Shown here in pieces: positions 1 through 12,850 of a DNA stretch of 64,000 nt (position 1 is its first letter; each line of letters opens with the position of its first letter). A model generated the notes under the pieces. It was not told the origin of the DNA and searched no databases. It saw only the letters and a list, made by a program, of their open reading frames with translations. The stretch is from Cephalopachus bancanus (taxonomy: Eukaryota; Chordata; Mammalia; Primates; Tarsiidae). Location: the NCBI GenBank assembly GCA_027257055.1, contig JAPVLO010000003.1:9613501-9677500 (forward strand), read 5' to 3'. The translations under genes and the position numbers were made by a program.

Positions 1-92
1 AGGTCCTACCTCCTAATACTATCATCTTGGTGATTATGTTTCAACATATGAACTTTGAGAGGATACAAACAGATCATAGCATGCCCTTCTAC
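1..92 (-). mobile_element. MaLR (MST/THE1/MLT1-type) LTR fragment
   Basis: The sequence 'aggtcctacctcctaata' and 'ttcaacatatgaact' is the reverse complement of the 5' part of ERVL-MaLR LTRs. It is cut by the window edge. Confidence 0.7.
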
Positions 93-452
93 CCCTCAAC
101 CCAGATTAGAAAGTAATAATTGTAACTACTCTTTCCCTTATTTATAAAGATCACACACAGAGTTGCATATATTCTATTTCCTTTTCCTTGCATTGCTTTC
201 TAGATTGCCCCTACTAAGTGAATCATCGTGTAAATATCTTAAGAGAATTTCTAGGTCCTTCAGTAAAGAAAGGAAAGAAATTAGGAAAATTTTGGAAGTT
301 GTGATCTGGGACAGATGGCTTTGATGGCCTGTCTACCTTTGTGGTAACCCTCTGCCCTAACATGTTTTCTTCCACATGTGACCAGTACTTTTTCACTATA
401 TCTTGTCACACAAAAGTACTACCAGAATCATTTGGGCTAATAGACATTCTTT

Positions 453-743
453 TTTTTTTTTTGACTTGGAGTTTCACTCTATCGCCCAGACTGGAATGTG
501 GTGGCATGCTCCCAGCCACTGCAACCTCAACCTGCTGGGCTCCGGCGATCCTTTCACCTCAACCTTCCAAGTAGCCGGAACTACAGGCACATGTTACCAT
601 GCCCGGCTAATTTTTGATTTATTGTAGACATGAGATCTTGCCAAGTTGCCCAGACTGGTCTTGAACCCGCGGGTTCAGGCAATCCACTAGCCTTGGCCTT
701 CCAAAGTGCTGGGATTACAGTCTGAGCCACAGAGCCCGGCCAC
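453..743 (-). mobile_element. Alu
   Basis: Dimeric Alu in reverse. Target duplication agacattcttt at 442-452 and 744-754. Confidence 0.95.
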
Positions 744-2003
744 AGACATTCTTTAAAAGAATTCCTGGATGGTAATCAGTCTTTATCTTGCTTCTGAGAG
801 TTGAATATTCAAGACTGTGTCTTATTCAAGCAGATGCTGGGTGTGGGCTAAATGTTAATCAGTAGTGCCTCTTTGTGGGCAACGCAGGATAAGGAAGGCT
901 GTCTGAGAAAAAGGTAGGTGGACTCTAAAAATCTCAGCTAACGAGTCTGCAGAAAGCTCAGAACAGTTATCAGGGAAAGCCACAAATGACTCAGAACTTC
1001 TTGAGAATCTTAGCATGAATTCTTTTAGACTAGGAAATAAAGAAAATGGGAAATTTCATTGGCAGCTGTGATCTGCAGTACATTTTTGTTCCTAAAGAGT
1101 TCTTCTTGAAGTTTATCTTCTACCCTTGGAAGTGGGTGAAAGAACTTAAAAAATACCCACCTACTTTTTTTTCGGTTAGATTGAATACAGAGGAATTGCA
1201 CTCATCTGTGGGAATATTGTCAAAAAGGCTACATATCTATGAGTACATCCTACCCTACCCCCAAACTGAGGACTGGAGAAAAGGAATTATTGCTACTTCA
1301 TTCCTTATCTACAAATAAAGAGACTTCTGCTCTAAAAGCGGATGGAATAGGGCAGGGTGGGTGAGAAGAAAGAAACAACAAAAGAGGAATAATAATTCTC
1401 AAATAAACTGAAGTTTCCTGAACATTAATGAGGGCAACAATAAAGTTTGGATAATTTAATGTGGAAGTGTTGGGCTTTCTCCTGGAATCAACTGGTCTGA
1501 TGACAAAGGAGAGAGGATCTTCTTGCTTCTGTCTCTTTCAAGGAAACCCATAGTAAAACTGCAAAGGTTAGAACATTATGGTTAAGAGTGGGCTGTTCTT
1601 CATTTGGGGCTGGGGGTAGACATAAGACAGTACCTATTTGATTTAAATGGGTTGTCCAGTTTCTTGATTCTAGACTTTATAAAGCTATTTAGCCTCAGGA
1701 TACAGCTCATAATCAGCCTCTATATTTAATATGGTAGGCCATTTTCTCCTGAAAGACTGTTTTAAATCACTGACTCATTAGTCTCCTATTTTAGAATATG
1801 GGAAATAAAGGTATTTCTCTTCAGGGGAGTTGTATCTCAGATCACTGAAGACCTTAGTCAATTGAAAGATGCTAAAAGATAGGAAGTAGCAGAGGAAATT
1901 ACTAAAACTTTAAAAGAGCAAGTGTGGTGTTTCAAATAGGGTAAAAAGGTGGGTTCCATAGACTGTAAATGTAGTTGATATTGATCCTTGACAATACTGT
2001 AGA

Positions 2004-2236
2004 ATAGGGATGAGAAAATTTGTTCTGTAAAAGACCAGAGAGTAAATATTTTTGGCTTTTTGAGCCATACAGTCTCTGTCAAGACTGCTCAGTTCTGTCA
2101 TTGTAGCATGAAAGCAGTATCATAGACCGTATGTAAACAAACGAGCTCAGCAGTGTTCCAGTAAAACTTTATTTACAAAAGTAATCGGCAGGCCAGATAT
2201 GGCCTGCAGGTGGTAGTTTGATCACACCCTACCCTA
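2004..2236. mobile_element. hAT-Charlie-type MITE
   Basis: This is a non-autonomous DNA transposon of about 230 bp with related ends ('tagggatgagaaaattt' and, inverted, 'gtagtttgatcacaccct'). Internal segments such as 'aaaactttatttacaaaa' and 'ggccagatatggcctgc' are typical of a widespread mammalian hAT MITE. The exact family name is not asserted. Confidence 0.65.
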
Positions 2237-2591
2237 GAATAAATTGTTAAATGGATGTTTTTGTAAGCGCTTAGGGAACTAGTGAGAACCAGGAACCATC
2301 TGTGTTTTTTTGAGAATAGGTCTGGCGGGGGCAGTTCCTTTCCATCGTTTTTCAGCAAGGTTACTGTTATAAAAGATCAAATGTACAGTTTATTTTTACT
2401 TCATTGAGGCACTTGGCAGAATATTTCAAAAGAAGCTTTTGTGGAAGATGGGAAAAAATGTGGACTACAGCAGTTAGGTAGTTAACTCTTTGGTGCCTGC
2501 TATCTTTTAACTGATAAGAAGCACTGACAGCTGACAGTATAAGGGAGCAAGCAGCAAAAGAATACTAACAGAAAAACTTAACATATGATTT

Positions 2592-2885
2592 TTTTTTTTT
2601 TTTTTTTTGAGTTAGAGTCTCACTCTGTCACCCAGACTGGAGTGCAGCGGCCGCTCCCGGCCACCGCAGCCTCGACCTGCTGGGCTCTGCGATCCTTCTG
2701 CCTCAGCCTTCCAAGTAACTGGAACCACAGGCGTGCGCTACCACGCCCAGCTGATTTTTTGATTTATTGTAGAGATGAGGTCTTGCCAAGTTGCCCAGGC
2801 AGGTCTCGAACCCGCGGGCTCAGGCAATCCACTCACCTCAGCCTCCCAAAAGCGCGGGATTACAGGCTGAGCCACCGAGCCTGGC
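2592..2885 (-). mobile_element. Alu, strepsirrhine type
   Basis: Long poly-T head and 'gagccaccgagcctggc' end. Target duplication tatgattt at 2584-2591 and 2886-2893. Confidence 0.95.
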
Positions 2886-4531
2886 TATGATTTCTTTAAG
2901 ATATTTTATATATTAGCTTTTGAGATTTTAAAAAACCTATAAACAGCATAGTAATATATGTATGCTGATAATAAATTACTCCAATTTATGTGATGGAATT
3001 CTATACATTAAAATGATACAGTATTTTTCAAAGAGTACCATAATTTATTTCCAACTGTTCGTTACTAAGGAAAGTTTAAGAACCACAGGTGGTGACCTAC
3101 TCAGTAAGTACTCTTGGCTCTGAAATGTTCTGCATTTTTATTCAATGAATTTAATCAGATAATGGCACATTAAGTTTCTGATAACTTAAACCTCATCTTC
3201 ATAACAGATTTCCAATAACTAACAAACATTCGATGAGAACATTCATAAATTAAAGATTGTCTGTTTTTGGCTCAGTGTTTAAAACTTTATAGACAACACA
3301 GTATAAAGTAAGCCCTTTATGTTGTGCAGTTTTCCAGCAATGTCAACATTTTGAAGCCACTGACAATTTAAGTTAGCACTAAACCAAAAATTCCTGAGGA
3401 CCAAAAGTTTTAGTCACAAAACCCATATACTTCCTCTTCCTAGGAGTCAGACTTATTTGATGTTATGATACTTACTCACATTTCCCAGAAAATGTCAATG
3501 CTATTCTACAGTGCAATATAAAAAGAAAAAAAATCAGAGTCTGTGACTAGTAGGTCAAAGAGGACATGAGCAGCAAAAGGAGATATAACTGATTGAAAGT
3601 ATGTCAGCTGGAACTCAGTATTTTAAAAGACAGAAAGCTCACCTTAATCTGGCCTAAACAAGGGAGAGAGAGAGAGAAAGGGGGAGAGGGAGGAGAAAGG
3701 TGGAGCAGGGTCTTAGAAATGTATTAGCTTCTGTAATGAAAAGCTCAGAAATATGACCTTTTTCCAATGATGCAAACATTATCACCAACTTTAAGTACCT
3801 GGTTTGTCTCTGTTCCGACTTCCATGGTGTTGGCCTCACCCTCAGTTTAACAGTGTGACTTTCAGCAGCTATTCCCAACAACTGTGGCCATTCATATCCT
3901 TACACCTTTCAGGAGCACCTATGGAAGAGAAAGGAAACCTCTTTTTCCCAGAAGCCCAGGGAACATGCTTTACTTTCATTGGCTCTGATTAGTTTATATG
4001 CCAATCCTGAACTAATCATTGTCTCCAGGTGGGTACAGTATGCTAATTGGCTTACACCAGTCAGGGATCATCCCCAGAGCTGGAGACAATGTCAGCCCCA
4101 CTCAGACTGAGATAGGAAGGGCTGTTTGCTCAAAAGTGGTTTGGGGTCCTGCTCCTAGGAGAGGGAGGGGTATAAAATGCCAGCCAGGCAGCAGACAGCT
4201 GCCTAACTACAAGAGGCGTGAGAAGTGATAGCTTAGAAGAAAGTCACCAAGGAGGAGATGGTGGATATTCCAGATAAAGTAGCACAGCAGTCTGCTTTTG
4301 CCCATACCTGTCTCTTCAGCTAGTAAAGTATCACTGAAATGGCTACTGTGCATCACTGATGTTTATAGTAATGACCCTGAAACATCTAGGAATGATTAAA
4401 TTATGTCTGATTTACTGAGACAGGGAAGAAGCTAATGGATGTTAGAAAGCCTTGTGTGTGTTAATAACAGTGTTTTTAAAGGACCAAAACTAAGTCAACT
4501 GGAAAGTTCCTTTTACCCTATCAGGTTGGTT

Positions 4532-4842
4532 TTGTTTGTTTGTTTGTTTTTTAGGGTTGAGGTCTCACTTTGTCCTCAAGCTGAAGTACAGCAGCACAAA
4601 CACAGCTTACAACAGCCTTGACCTTCCAGGCTCCAGTGATCCTTCCACCTTAGCCTCCCAAGTTACTGGGACTTACAGGCATATGCTACCATGCCTGGCT
4701 AATTTTTTTGTTTGTTTTTTGTAGAGACAAGGTCTTGCTATGCTGCCTAGACTGGTCTCAAACTCTTGGGCTAAAGCAGTGCTCTCACCTTGACCTCCCA
4801 AAGTGCTAGGATTATGGGTGTGAGCCACTGTGTCTGGCCTAG
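4532..4842 (-). mobile_element. Alu, older
   Basis: A diverged dimer beginning in a (GTTT)n tract and ending 'gagccactgtgtctggcc'. Confidence 0.9.
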
Positions 4843-5013
4843 GTATTTTTTTTAATGTCTCATTTTCTTGTGCTCAATCTCAGTCTGTACCTCATTAAGG
4901 CCATGTGTTTTGACTGAAATATTTTTAAAAGCTATGTATTAACGATACATGGTTTGTCCTAACAAAATAAACTTGAGTTATTGATAAAAATAATGCTTTT
5001 GCTTTTTTTCTAG

Positions 5014-5151
5014 AATGCATACACAGCCACAGCTATCAACAGCACCAACTTCTGCACCTCAGCAAAGGATGCCTTTGTCATTCTGGTGGAGAATGCTTTG
5101 CGAGTGGCTGCCATCAACACAGTGGGGGATTTCATGTTATTCCTAGGCAAG
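5014..5151 (+). CDS. SLC44A1: SLC44A1 internal coding exon (CTL1 residues about 499-544)
   Basis: The exon is 46 codons in frame and begins [20 protein letters not shown], which I recognise as choline transporter-like protein 1. It is bordered by a polypyrimidine tract and 'tag' acceptor (5011-5013) and a 'gtaaga' donor from 5152. CTL1 is a multi-pass choline and ethanolamine transporter of the plasma membrane and mitochondria that feeds phospholipid synthesis. It belongs to the choline transporter family (Pfam PF04515). The second half ([21 protein letters not shown]) is hydrophobic to amphipathic and leads into the next helix, encoded by the following exon. Both borders are phase 0. The residue numbers are inferred by counting back from a 657-residue human protein and are not checked by alignment. 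The upstream exons lie outside the window. Confidence 0.95.
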
Positions 5152-5249
5152 GTAAGACCAAGTGGTTTTTCTGAAACAGACAATAAGGTTTTGCATATAG
5201 ATATTTGTGCTTTTATTTTTAAAAATATCTAGCCCACCAAAAAGCTAAA

Positions 5250-5400
5250 AGTAGCAATGTATAATAAGCACTTACAAAGGCCTTAATATGTGCCAGGCAT
5301 TATTATAAGTACTTTACATGTGTTGTAATCATTTAATTTTCATCTTCATTTTACAGGGAGACTGAGGCATAGAGAGGCTAAGTAATTTATCCACGTTTTT
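5250..5400 (+). mobile_element. MIR fragment
   Basis: It contains 'aatatgtgccaggcatt', 'tttacatgtgttgtaatcat' and 'gagactgaggcatagagagg', the 3' half of a MIR. Confidence 0.8.
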
Positions 5401-5446
5401 CCTTACGTGTTTTGAACTGTAAAGAGTTAGGAAATTGTCTGCATAG

Positions 5447-5705
5447 TAGTTAGGGATACTACATCTGGAATGTGACTGCCTGGATTTAAGTCCCGGCTCT
5501 GTCATTTACAGGTGTGTGGTCTGAGGCAGGTTACATAGTCTTCTGTGCCTCAGTTTGCTAATATGTAAAATTGGGGTTATAACAGTACCAAATTCCTAGG
5601 GTTGTGAGGATTAGACTGGTTAATACACATATCTAGGACAGTGCTTGATGTATTGTAAATTTTCAGTGAATGTTAGAGGTCATCATTATTGTTGTTACAC
5701 TATTA
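5447..5705 (+). mobile_element. MIR, nearly complete
   Basis: The MIR core is clear: 'gtgactgcctggattta', 'gtcccggctctgtcattta', 'gcctcagtttgctaat' and 'gttgtgaggattaga', ending 'agtgaatgttagaggtca'. Confidence 0.85.
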
Positions 5706-5734
5706 TATATAAGTCCCTTTAAAATAGAGGTGTT

Positions 5735-6040
5735 AAGCCAGGCTCGGTGGCTCAGCCTGTAATCCCGCGCCTTTGGGAGGCTGAGGTGAGTGGATTGCCT
5801 GAGCCCGCAGGTTTGAGACCTGCCTGGGCAGCGAGACCTCATCTCTACAAAAAATTAAAAAAATCAGCCGGGCGTGGTAGTGCATGCCTATAATTCCGGC
5901 TACTTGGAAGGCTGAGGCAGAAGGATTGCCGGAGCCCAGCAGGTTGAGGCTGCGGTGGCTGGGAGCAGCCGCTGCACTCCAGTCTGGGTGACAGAGTGAG
6001 ACTCCAACTCAAAAAATAAAAAAATAAAATAAAATAAAAT
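5735..6040 (+). mobile_element. Alu, strepsirrhine young subfamily
   Basis: It has 'gcctttgggagg', 'gggcagcgagacctcatc' and an (AAAAT)n tail. Perfect 14-base target duplication aaaatagaggtgtt at 5721-5734 and 6041-6054. Confidence 0.97.
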
Positions 6041-6092
6041 AAAATAGAGGTGTTCGGAGATGGGATTTGTACTTTCCTTAGAAGAGTCAAAG

Positions 6093-6665
6093 AATGATCT
6101 TCCATATGATCGAGCAATCCCTCTCCTGGGAATATGCCCAGAGGAACATGACTCACTGTACCAAAAGATACCTGCACACACATGTTTATTGCTACACAAT
6201 TCACAATAGCAAAAACATGGAACTAACCCTGTTGCCCATCGAAAGTGAACTAGATAAAGAAAATGTGGTACGTACCACATGATGGAGTTTTACACAGCCA
6301 TAAAGATGAACAAAATCATGGCTTTCACACCAACTTGGATGCAGTTGAAGACTATCATGCTAAGTGATCTATCATAGAAACAAAGAACTGATTACTGCAT
6401 GTTCTCACTCGTAAGCGGGCCCTGAACACTAGTCATGTTAGCCCCAAGTATGGAATGGGCAATCACTGGGCACTGCTAGAGGAGGGAGGGAGGGAAGGAA
6501 GGAGAGAGAAGAGCGATGAGCACATGAAAACACTAAGGGTACCTGGTCCATTACCGGGGGGATGAGGGCCAGCTAGAAGCCCAAACTTCACCTGCTTGCA
6601 GCCTACTCATGTAGTAAATTCTCACTTGTACCCCCCTACTCTATAATAATCAAATTTTTTAAAAA
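6093..6665 (+). mobile_element. 5'-truncated L1 with target-site duplication
   Basis: It holds the end of L1 ORF2 and the 3' UTR ('ccctctcctgggaatatgcc', 'ttgctacacaattcacaata', 'gcatgttctcactcgtaagc') and an A-rich end at 6655-6665. It is flanked by 13-base repeats agaagagtcaaag (6080-6092) and agaagtgtcaaag (6666-6678), which differ at one base. Length is only about 570 bp, so the element was dead on arrival. Confidence 0.85.
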
Positions 6666-7146
6666 AGAAGTGTCAAAGAGAATTTACTCTATACTATTAA
6701 AATCTTCAGAATAACAAATGCATTCACTAGATTACATTGTATCTGAATTTTAAATCATGTAGTACTCAGAAAGATTTTTTGTTGTTGTTTTATTTTTAGA
6801 TTGGGAAAAATAATTTATTTAAAAAGTAGATTAAAGAGAGAAAGAGAGAGGGTGAATTCACTTCTCAAGGGAGTGAAGGTGGTCAGGCGTCTGAAAAAAA
6901 CATGGCCCAAAAAGTTTTAAAAATGAAGTAAAGGACTTATAACACCCCCACTATAACCAAATAACTCATCATCTCATATAGTCCTTCCCTGTATTTTATA
7001 TAGACTTCTATTTCTTCAGCATAACAATCATAGCATCCATACCTGTTTGTCCTGCTCTTTTCACTTTACTTCATATCATACATTTCCATCTTGCTTTGCT
7101 ACTCACAGTTACTCATCATCATGGTAAATATTCCACCAAGTGCTAT

Positions 7147-7256
7147 TCTTTTTTTTTTAACTAGAAAAGATAGATTTATTAAAGGAAAGATTTGTCGTAA
7201 AGGGCACAGTGGGCAAGACAGCAGCAAGAATGTCTGCTGTCTGTTGCCCAAAAGCT
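7147..7256 (-). pseudogene. Short 5'-truncated retrocopy of an unknown transcript
   Basis: In reverse the segment ends in a poly(A) run (7149-7158), preceded at about 14 bases by AATAAA (plus strand 'tttatt' at 7173-7178), as in a polyadenylated mRNA. 'gctattctt' at the left and 'gctgttctt' at the right may be the target duplication. I do not recognise the source gene. Confidence 0.45.
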
Positions 7257-7512
7257 GTTCTTAAACATTCTCTTACTATTGAACACTGAGGTTGCTCCAG
7301 CTACTGTGCTTTTAAAATGTTTTGAAAAGAAAAAATATTTGGTATGGAGAAGCATAGCACTGTGTAGTTTGAAGTGAGTAGGTTCTTAGGCAACTGTTAT
7401 TGGAAGAGAATTAAGAATAAAACTGTACAGATAATCATTTTGAAGATTTACAATTAAATGTACACTGTGACTTGAATTTGCTCTTGTCACGCTTTTACAT
7501 AAGAGGCAAAAA

Positions 7513-7808
7513 AAATTTTTTTGAGTTGGAATCTCACTCTGTCACCAGGCTGGAGTGTGGTGGCACGCTCACAGCTCACCAAGCCTCAACCTCCTTGTTC
7601 AGGCAGTCCTTCTACCTTAGCCTCCCAAGTAGCTGGAGCTACAGGCACACACCACCATGCCCAGAAAATATTTTGATTTTTTTTTTTTTAGTAGAGACAA
7701 GATCTTACTATGTTGCCTAGACTGGTTTTGAATTCCTGGGCTCAAGCAGTCTTTCCGCCTTGACCTCCCAAAGTGTTAGGAATATGGTGTTAGCCACTGT
7801 ACCTGACC
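7513..7808 (-). mobile_element. Alu, older
   Basis: Reverse dimer from 'tttttttgagttggaatctc' to 'gttagccactgtacctgacc'. Confidence 0.92.
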
Positions 7809-8099
7809 AGAGAAATTTTTTTTGTAGTGAAGATAGAATATGCTAATTCATGTCAAGGGCTGAAAACAGTATCTGACACTGTTGTTAACTTATTATTTAT
7901 ATGCTATACAGCTGATTTAGAAAAACTTCAGGGTCTTTGTTTTTATTTTTGTTTAGATTTATTATTTATCTAAACAACTTACAATAAATGTACATATAAT
8001 AGCAATTTTTAAAAAAGGAGATAAGTCATTTAGCAGAATAAGGGAGAAAATTGTATCAAGTGACAATATTTGATGATGGTAATGGTTTTAGTAAACTCT

Positions 8100-8315
8100 G
8101 ATTCAGGCTCTTGCTGGGCATTAGCACTAAGTACTTTAGTTAAATATCATATCTGGTCCTCCCTTGTAAGGTAAGCTACTACTATTATCCTTATTTTATA
8201 GTAGAGGAAACCAAAGTTTAGAGAGGTAATTATGTTTACCAAATTTATAGAACTAGAATGTGGCAGAACAACAGTTCAAATTCAGGTCTGACTTCTAAGT
8301 TATTAATCACCATGT
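8100..8315 (+). mobile_element. MIR-family fragment
   Basis: Diverged 3' MIR features are present: 'ctattatccttattttatag', 'gaggaaaccaaagtttagag' and 'gtggcagaaca'. Confidence 0.6.
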
Positions 8316-8568
8316 GCTATAACTGTCTCAACTGACATTAAATTTGCCCTTGGACCTTCCTTTTATTTAAAAAAAGCTTTTTTATTCAGCAACTCTGATA
8401 ATGATGTAATGGTGAATCACTCCGAGAAACAGTTCTAAATATAGAAAAATACATCACTATTTCTAGTAGTGACCAATTGTAAACCATCTATTGCCTAACA
8501 ATAAGAAAATGTTTTCCTAAGAATAGGAAATAGTATTCACTTAAATGAATATTTTTTATTAAGAGTTT

Positions 8569-8859
8569 CTTTTTATTTTTGAATTGGAGTCTCACTGTCA
8601 CCCAGGCTGGAGTGCAGTGGCACAGTCACGGCTCACTGCCGCCTTGACTGCCTGGTCTCAGGCAATCCTCCTGCCTCAGTCTCCTGTAGCTGGGACAACA
8701 AGTGCATGCCATCACACCCAGCTAATTTTTAAATTTTCTGTGGAGACAAGTTCTCACTGTGTTGTCTAGGCTGGTCTTGAACTCCAAGGCTTAAACAATT
8801 CTCTGTCCCTGGCCCTCCCAAAGTTTTGGAATTATAGTTGTGAGCCACCACACCCAGCC
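8569..8859 (-). mobile_element. Alu
   Basis: Reverse dimer. Target duplication aagagttt at 8561-8568 and 8860-8867. Confidence 0.93.
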
Positions 8860-9894
8860 AAGAGTTTATAATATGAAGGAATGCATATAATATGATAAAT
8901 GAAAAAAACTGAGTAAAACTATTTGGCTATCAATACTATCTAAAATGTGTATAAGAAAAAGAATGGAAATTAAAATCTCAAGATGTTAACAGTGAATGCC
9001 CTTGAATATTGAAAATATGGACAATTCTAAACTCCGCATCCCCACTTCACCATAGTAAGACACTGTTCTCTGTTGAATATGCATCCCCTTATAATGAAAA
9101 ATATATAGATGATAAAATATGTTTTCAAATTGGCTTTGAGTTTTCAGATACCTAGTGACCTGTCAATTTTTTTTCTTTAGGTTTATCATATCCTTTTATT
9201 CATTTAACAAATATTTGTGGAATGCCTACTGGTAATGTGCAAGGGGCCATTATGGGTGCTAGTTATATACTGATCGACAAATGGAATTTAAATCTAGTAG
9301 AAAGGTGGTTTTGTATCCCTCTTTCCACTTGGTGTTATGAGCCTTTCTTGTTTCATTAAAACATTTCTAACTGTGGTTATACAATTGCATCATTTTTCTA
9401 ATCAATCCCCTGGGGGTTTTTTTGTTTACAATTAAATTGTTCAAAATTTTTCACTAGTCTGAAGTATGTGAACAAATTCTTGCCCACATCAATACTTGCT
9501 TCCTGAGACCAGAATCCTAGAATTAGAATTTATTGGGGGTTCTTGATGTGCATTGCCAAATTGCTTTCTAGAAAGTTACATTTTTAATAATATTATAAAT
9601 ATTCCATTATTAAAAATGAACTTACAAAAAATAGAAGAGAAATACATTTTTTTAAATTGAGAAATTCAAAAACAAAAATAAGAGGAAAAATTCTGGGTGT
9701 TGAACATATTAAGATAAACATTCTTTAGTTTTCCTTTTTACAAATATATCATAATACAGTAAATCTTTTGAAAAGACTTTCATTACAATTGCATGGCTAC
9801 TAGTGTGCAGAAATAGTTTTTGATCAGGTAGTTCAACTAAATAGATCATAATAAACATTATATTGACAGTGTCAGGAATGAACTTTTGATACAC

Positions 9895-10325
9895 ATAACA
9901 ACTTGAATGAATCTTGAGGGAACTATGCTAAGTGAAAAAGTCTAATCCCAGAAGATTAATACTGTATGATTCCATTTATTCAACATTATAGAAATGATGA
10001 CCTTATGGAAATGGAGAATGAATTTGTGGTTGCCCAGTTAGAAATGGGTTTGGGCGGGGAGGAAGTAGAATAACTATAAAAGGGCAAAGTAAAGGGTTCC
10101 CATGATAATAGAAATGTTCAGAATCTTACTGTATCTAAAATGTCAGTATCCTGGTTATGATACTGTCTATAATTTTACAAGATGTTACCATTTAAAGGAA
10201 CTGGATAAAAGGTGCATCAAGTAGTTCCGTATTATTTCTTAGTACTGCGTATGAATTCACAGTCGCCTCAGAATTTTTGAATTTTTAAAGCTCTGAATTT
10301 AAAAAGACAAAGAAAGACAATGTCA
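9895..10325 (+). mobile_element. Old L1M 3' UTR fragment
   Basis: The motifs 'cttgaatgaatcttgaggg', 'ctgtatgattccatttattc', 'ttaccatttaaaggaactgg' are typical of ancient L1M 3' ends. Confidence 0.65.
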
Positions 10326-10794
10326 TAGGTTCCATTTCTATGGAGCTCTAATAGTTTTCATGGAATGGTGAACTAGATGTGGGAGGGACCTCAGCTCTTC
10401 TAGTTTAGTGGCTTGTAACCTGTGATCACTGACCCATAAGGTTTTCCTAAAGGTAGGAATAGAGATTTATGAACTGTTTAAATATTTTTAGGTTTAAAAA
10501 ATATTGATATTTGCCCCAATAAGGCTATCCCAGAAAAACCCTAAAAATCTCAAGTTTCATTGCTTTTGTGTGAAATTTATTTTACCTCTACTTGATACTG
10601 CCTTTTCTCACACTAATTATATCTTCTAGTTGACAATTTATTTGACTTGGATTAACAAAAAGTGAGAAAATGAACTATTACATATAAATGCTACTTTTAT
10701 TGATAAACAAAATCTTTCAAAATGTAGGTTCCTTTACGAGCATCGTAAATGAAGGGCTTATGATGGCAACAGAAAAAGGGAGGGAGGGAGAAAC

Positions 10795-10985
10795 GTTGCC
10801 AAGTATTGCATTAAATGCTTTCATAATGCTTATTTTAACAATTGTCAGATGTATGTGTTATTGTGTCTCTTAGTGATGAAAACACAGACTCTGAGTGGTT
10901 AAATGAACTTGCTTAGGGTTACAAAACTAAATGCTAATTCTGTAATTCAAACCTACATCTTTCTGGCTCCAAAATAAACATCCCT
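10795..10985 (+). mobile_element. MIR-family fragment
   Basis: Features include 'tgctttcataatgctta', 'gtggttaaatgaacttgctt' and 'agggttacaaaactaaatg'. It is a diverged copy. Confidence 0.5.
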
Positions 10986-11078
10986 TCCTTTCAGCTTCTC
11001 ACATTCTATTCTAATCCTACTCTATGAATCTCTTTTACTGTATTTCCAATAATTTATGCTAAAACAAAAGTGTCTGAC

Positions 11079-11208
11079 CTTTTTTTTTTTTTTTGAGAAG
11101 GGAGTTCACTATATTGCCCAGGATGGTCTCAAACATCTGAGCTAAGTAATACACCTCAGCTTTCCAAGTAGCTGGGACTATAGGTGTGTGCCACCATGCC
11201 TGGCTAAG
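11079..11208 (-). mobile_element. Free left Alu monomer (FLAM_A-like)
   Basis: A single monomer reads, in reverse, from the poly-T at 11079 to 'gtgccaccatgcctggct'. It keeps 'ccaagtagctgggactatag', the 7SL-like left end typical of FLAM_A. Confidence 0.65.
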
Positions 11209-11479
11209 AATGTCTAAACTTTTAAAATCATGCATCCTATTATTAAAAAAATAAAAAGGCTTGAGCACAGTACCTCAACGTATTTACATGTATTTATTAA
11301 TGACATATGTACAGCTGTTACTAGTATATGCATTATAGGGCACACTAAAAAATTTTTAAATGTGTGAGAAATATTAATAGAAGTCTCAGATGACCCTGTT
11401 AAATATTCTCTAAGATGTGTGTGCCCTACCATGGAGATCACTTATATAGACCCAGTACTTCTTGAGACAGGCTGTGGAG

Positions 11480-11615
11480 TTTATCAGTACCTGGGATGCT
11501 TTTAAAATGCCACCTATTGGGCTTTATCTTGGATCCAGCCAACTAGATTCTCTGGGGTTAGGACCCAGGAATCTGCATTCCTAGCCTTTCTATCATTTGG
11601 GAACCATTCATGTCT
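11480..11615 (-). mobile_element. MER5-like hAT fragment
   Basis: The order 'tagattctctggggtt', 'acccaggaatctgcatt' and 'tttgggaaccattca' resembles a reverse-complement MER5-type element. It is weaker than the copy at 44.5 kb. Confidence 0.45.
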
Positions 11616-12005
11616 CCCCTGCTCGAATAAGTGTATGACACTCTTTCATCAAATGTGGGAGTATTATTACTTTTTTAAAAAAATGGGGGGTTAAATATCA
11701 CTAGTTGTTGAAGTTATTTCTCTCATGACAGTATCCAGTATTCCATATCAGTAGCTTTTTGACTCTGTATCTAGTTTGTTTGAGCTATACCTTCTTCCTG
11801 TAATCAATTGACTTTGCCATTTCAAATGGAGTTTAACTTATAATGACATTATGGGAACATAAAGAACCTCAGTTCTCCAATAGGGTGGATGTGTAAGGAA
11901 TAACTCATTCCAAAATTGAAGCCAGAAGAGTGGAAGATAATGGATGTAATTAATTATCTGTGGAAATCACCCTAGAAAACAAGTCACTGTAAGAGAAGAT
12001 TAATG

Positions 12006-12377
<372 letters not shown>

Positions 12378-12664
12378 TTATAGCTTAACAGTGTATCATA
12401 TAATGCATTAATTTAAGATGATGGTGACTGAGAGACACTTTGATGTTGATAAATATTGGGAACAATGTAAAAGAAGAATTATCGATCTGCCGATCCTCAG
12501 CGTTAGACAAGGAAAGGCTACCGTGATTCTAGTGCACTCTTTTCTCCTTTATTTAAAACCTGATACTAAACCAAGTAAAGGGCTGGATAGGAGTGTGTCT
12601 TGGATTCAGTATAACCCATTACTGCTGTGTATCCGTATCCAATTATTTGCAGAATTTTTATCTA

Positions 12665-12850
12665 GAAAGAGCACTGGAGTTGGCATCATAAGACCATTAT
12701 TTTAGTGGCATCTGCTCTTTTTTCTACTCTGTGACATTGGCCAGGTCAGCTAGCATCACTGAGCATCGTTCTCAATCTATAAGATGGGGATGATCATGTT
12801 TGCCATAAACTATTTGTAGGGCTATTGAAAAGCTGAAATAAAATGCATCT
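12665..12850 (+). mobile_element. MIR fragment
   Basis: The MIR core shows as 'gagcactggagttggca', 'ctctgtgacattggccagg' and 'ataagatggggatgatca'. Confidence 0.65.

Larger units (their letters stand above)
1..5013 (+). other. SLC44A1: SLC44A1 intron (3' part)
   Basis: This is intronic sequence upstream of the first exon in the window. It holds a MaLR LTR end, a hAT-type MITE, three Alus and, at about 3780-4190, a moderately GC-rich stretch that looks like an old dispersed repeat I could not assign. A purine-rich run (GA-type) is at 3660-3705. I see no exon in it. Confidence 0.85.

Noticed and set aside
2585..2890. Open frames of 60-190 residues with repeated [19 protein letters not shown] or ELESHSVTQTGVQW-like peptides, here and at many other sites (for example 52607-53044 and 58863-59435).
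   Set aside because: They are translations of minus-strand Alus and flanking sequence, with no splice context or conserved protein.
4171..4177. TATAAAA after GC-rich sequence in the first visible intron, considered as an internal promoter.
   Set aside because: The surrounding 400 bases resemble an old dispersed repeat, and no initiator or downstream first exon is evident.
12418..12705. A 95-residue plus-strand open frame in the SLC44A1 intron.
   Set aside because: Its end overlaps a MIR fragment, codon usage looks random, and there is no acceptor/donor pair supporting an exon.
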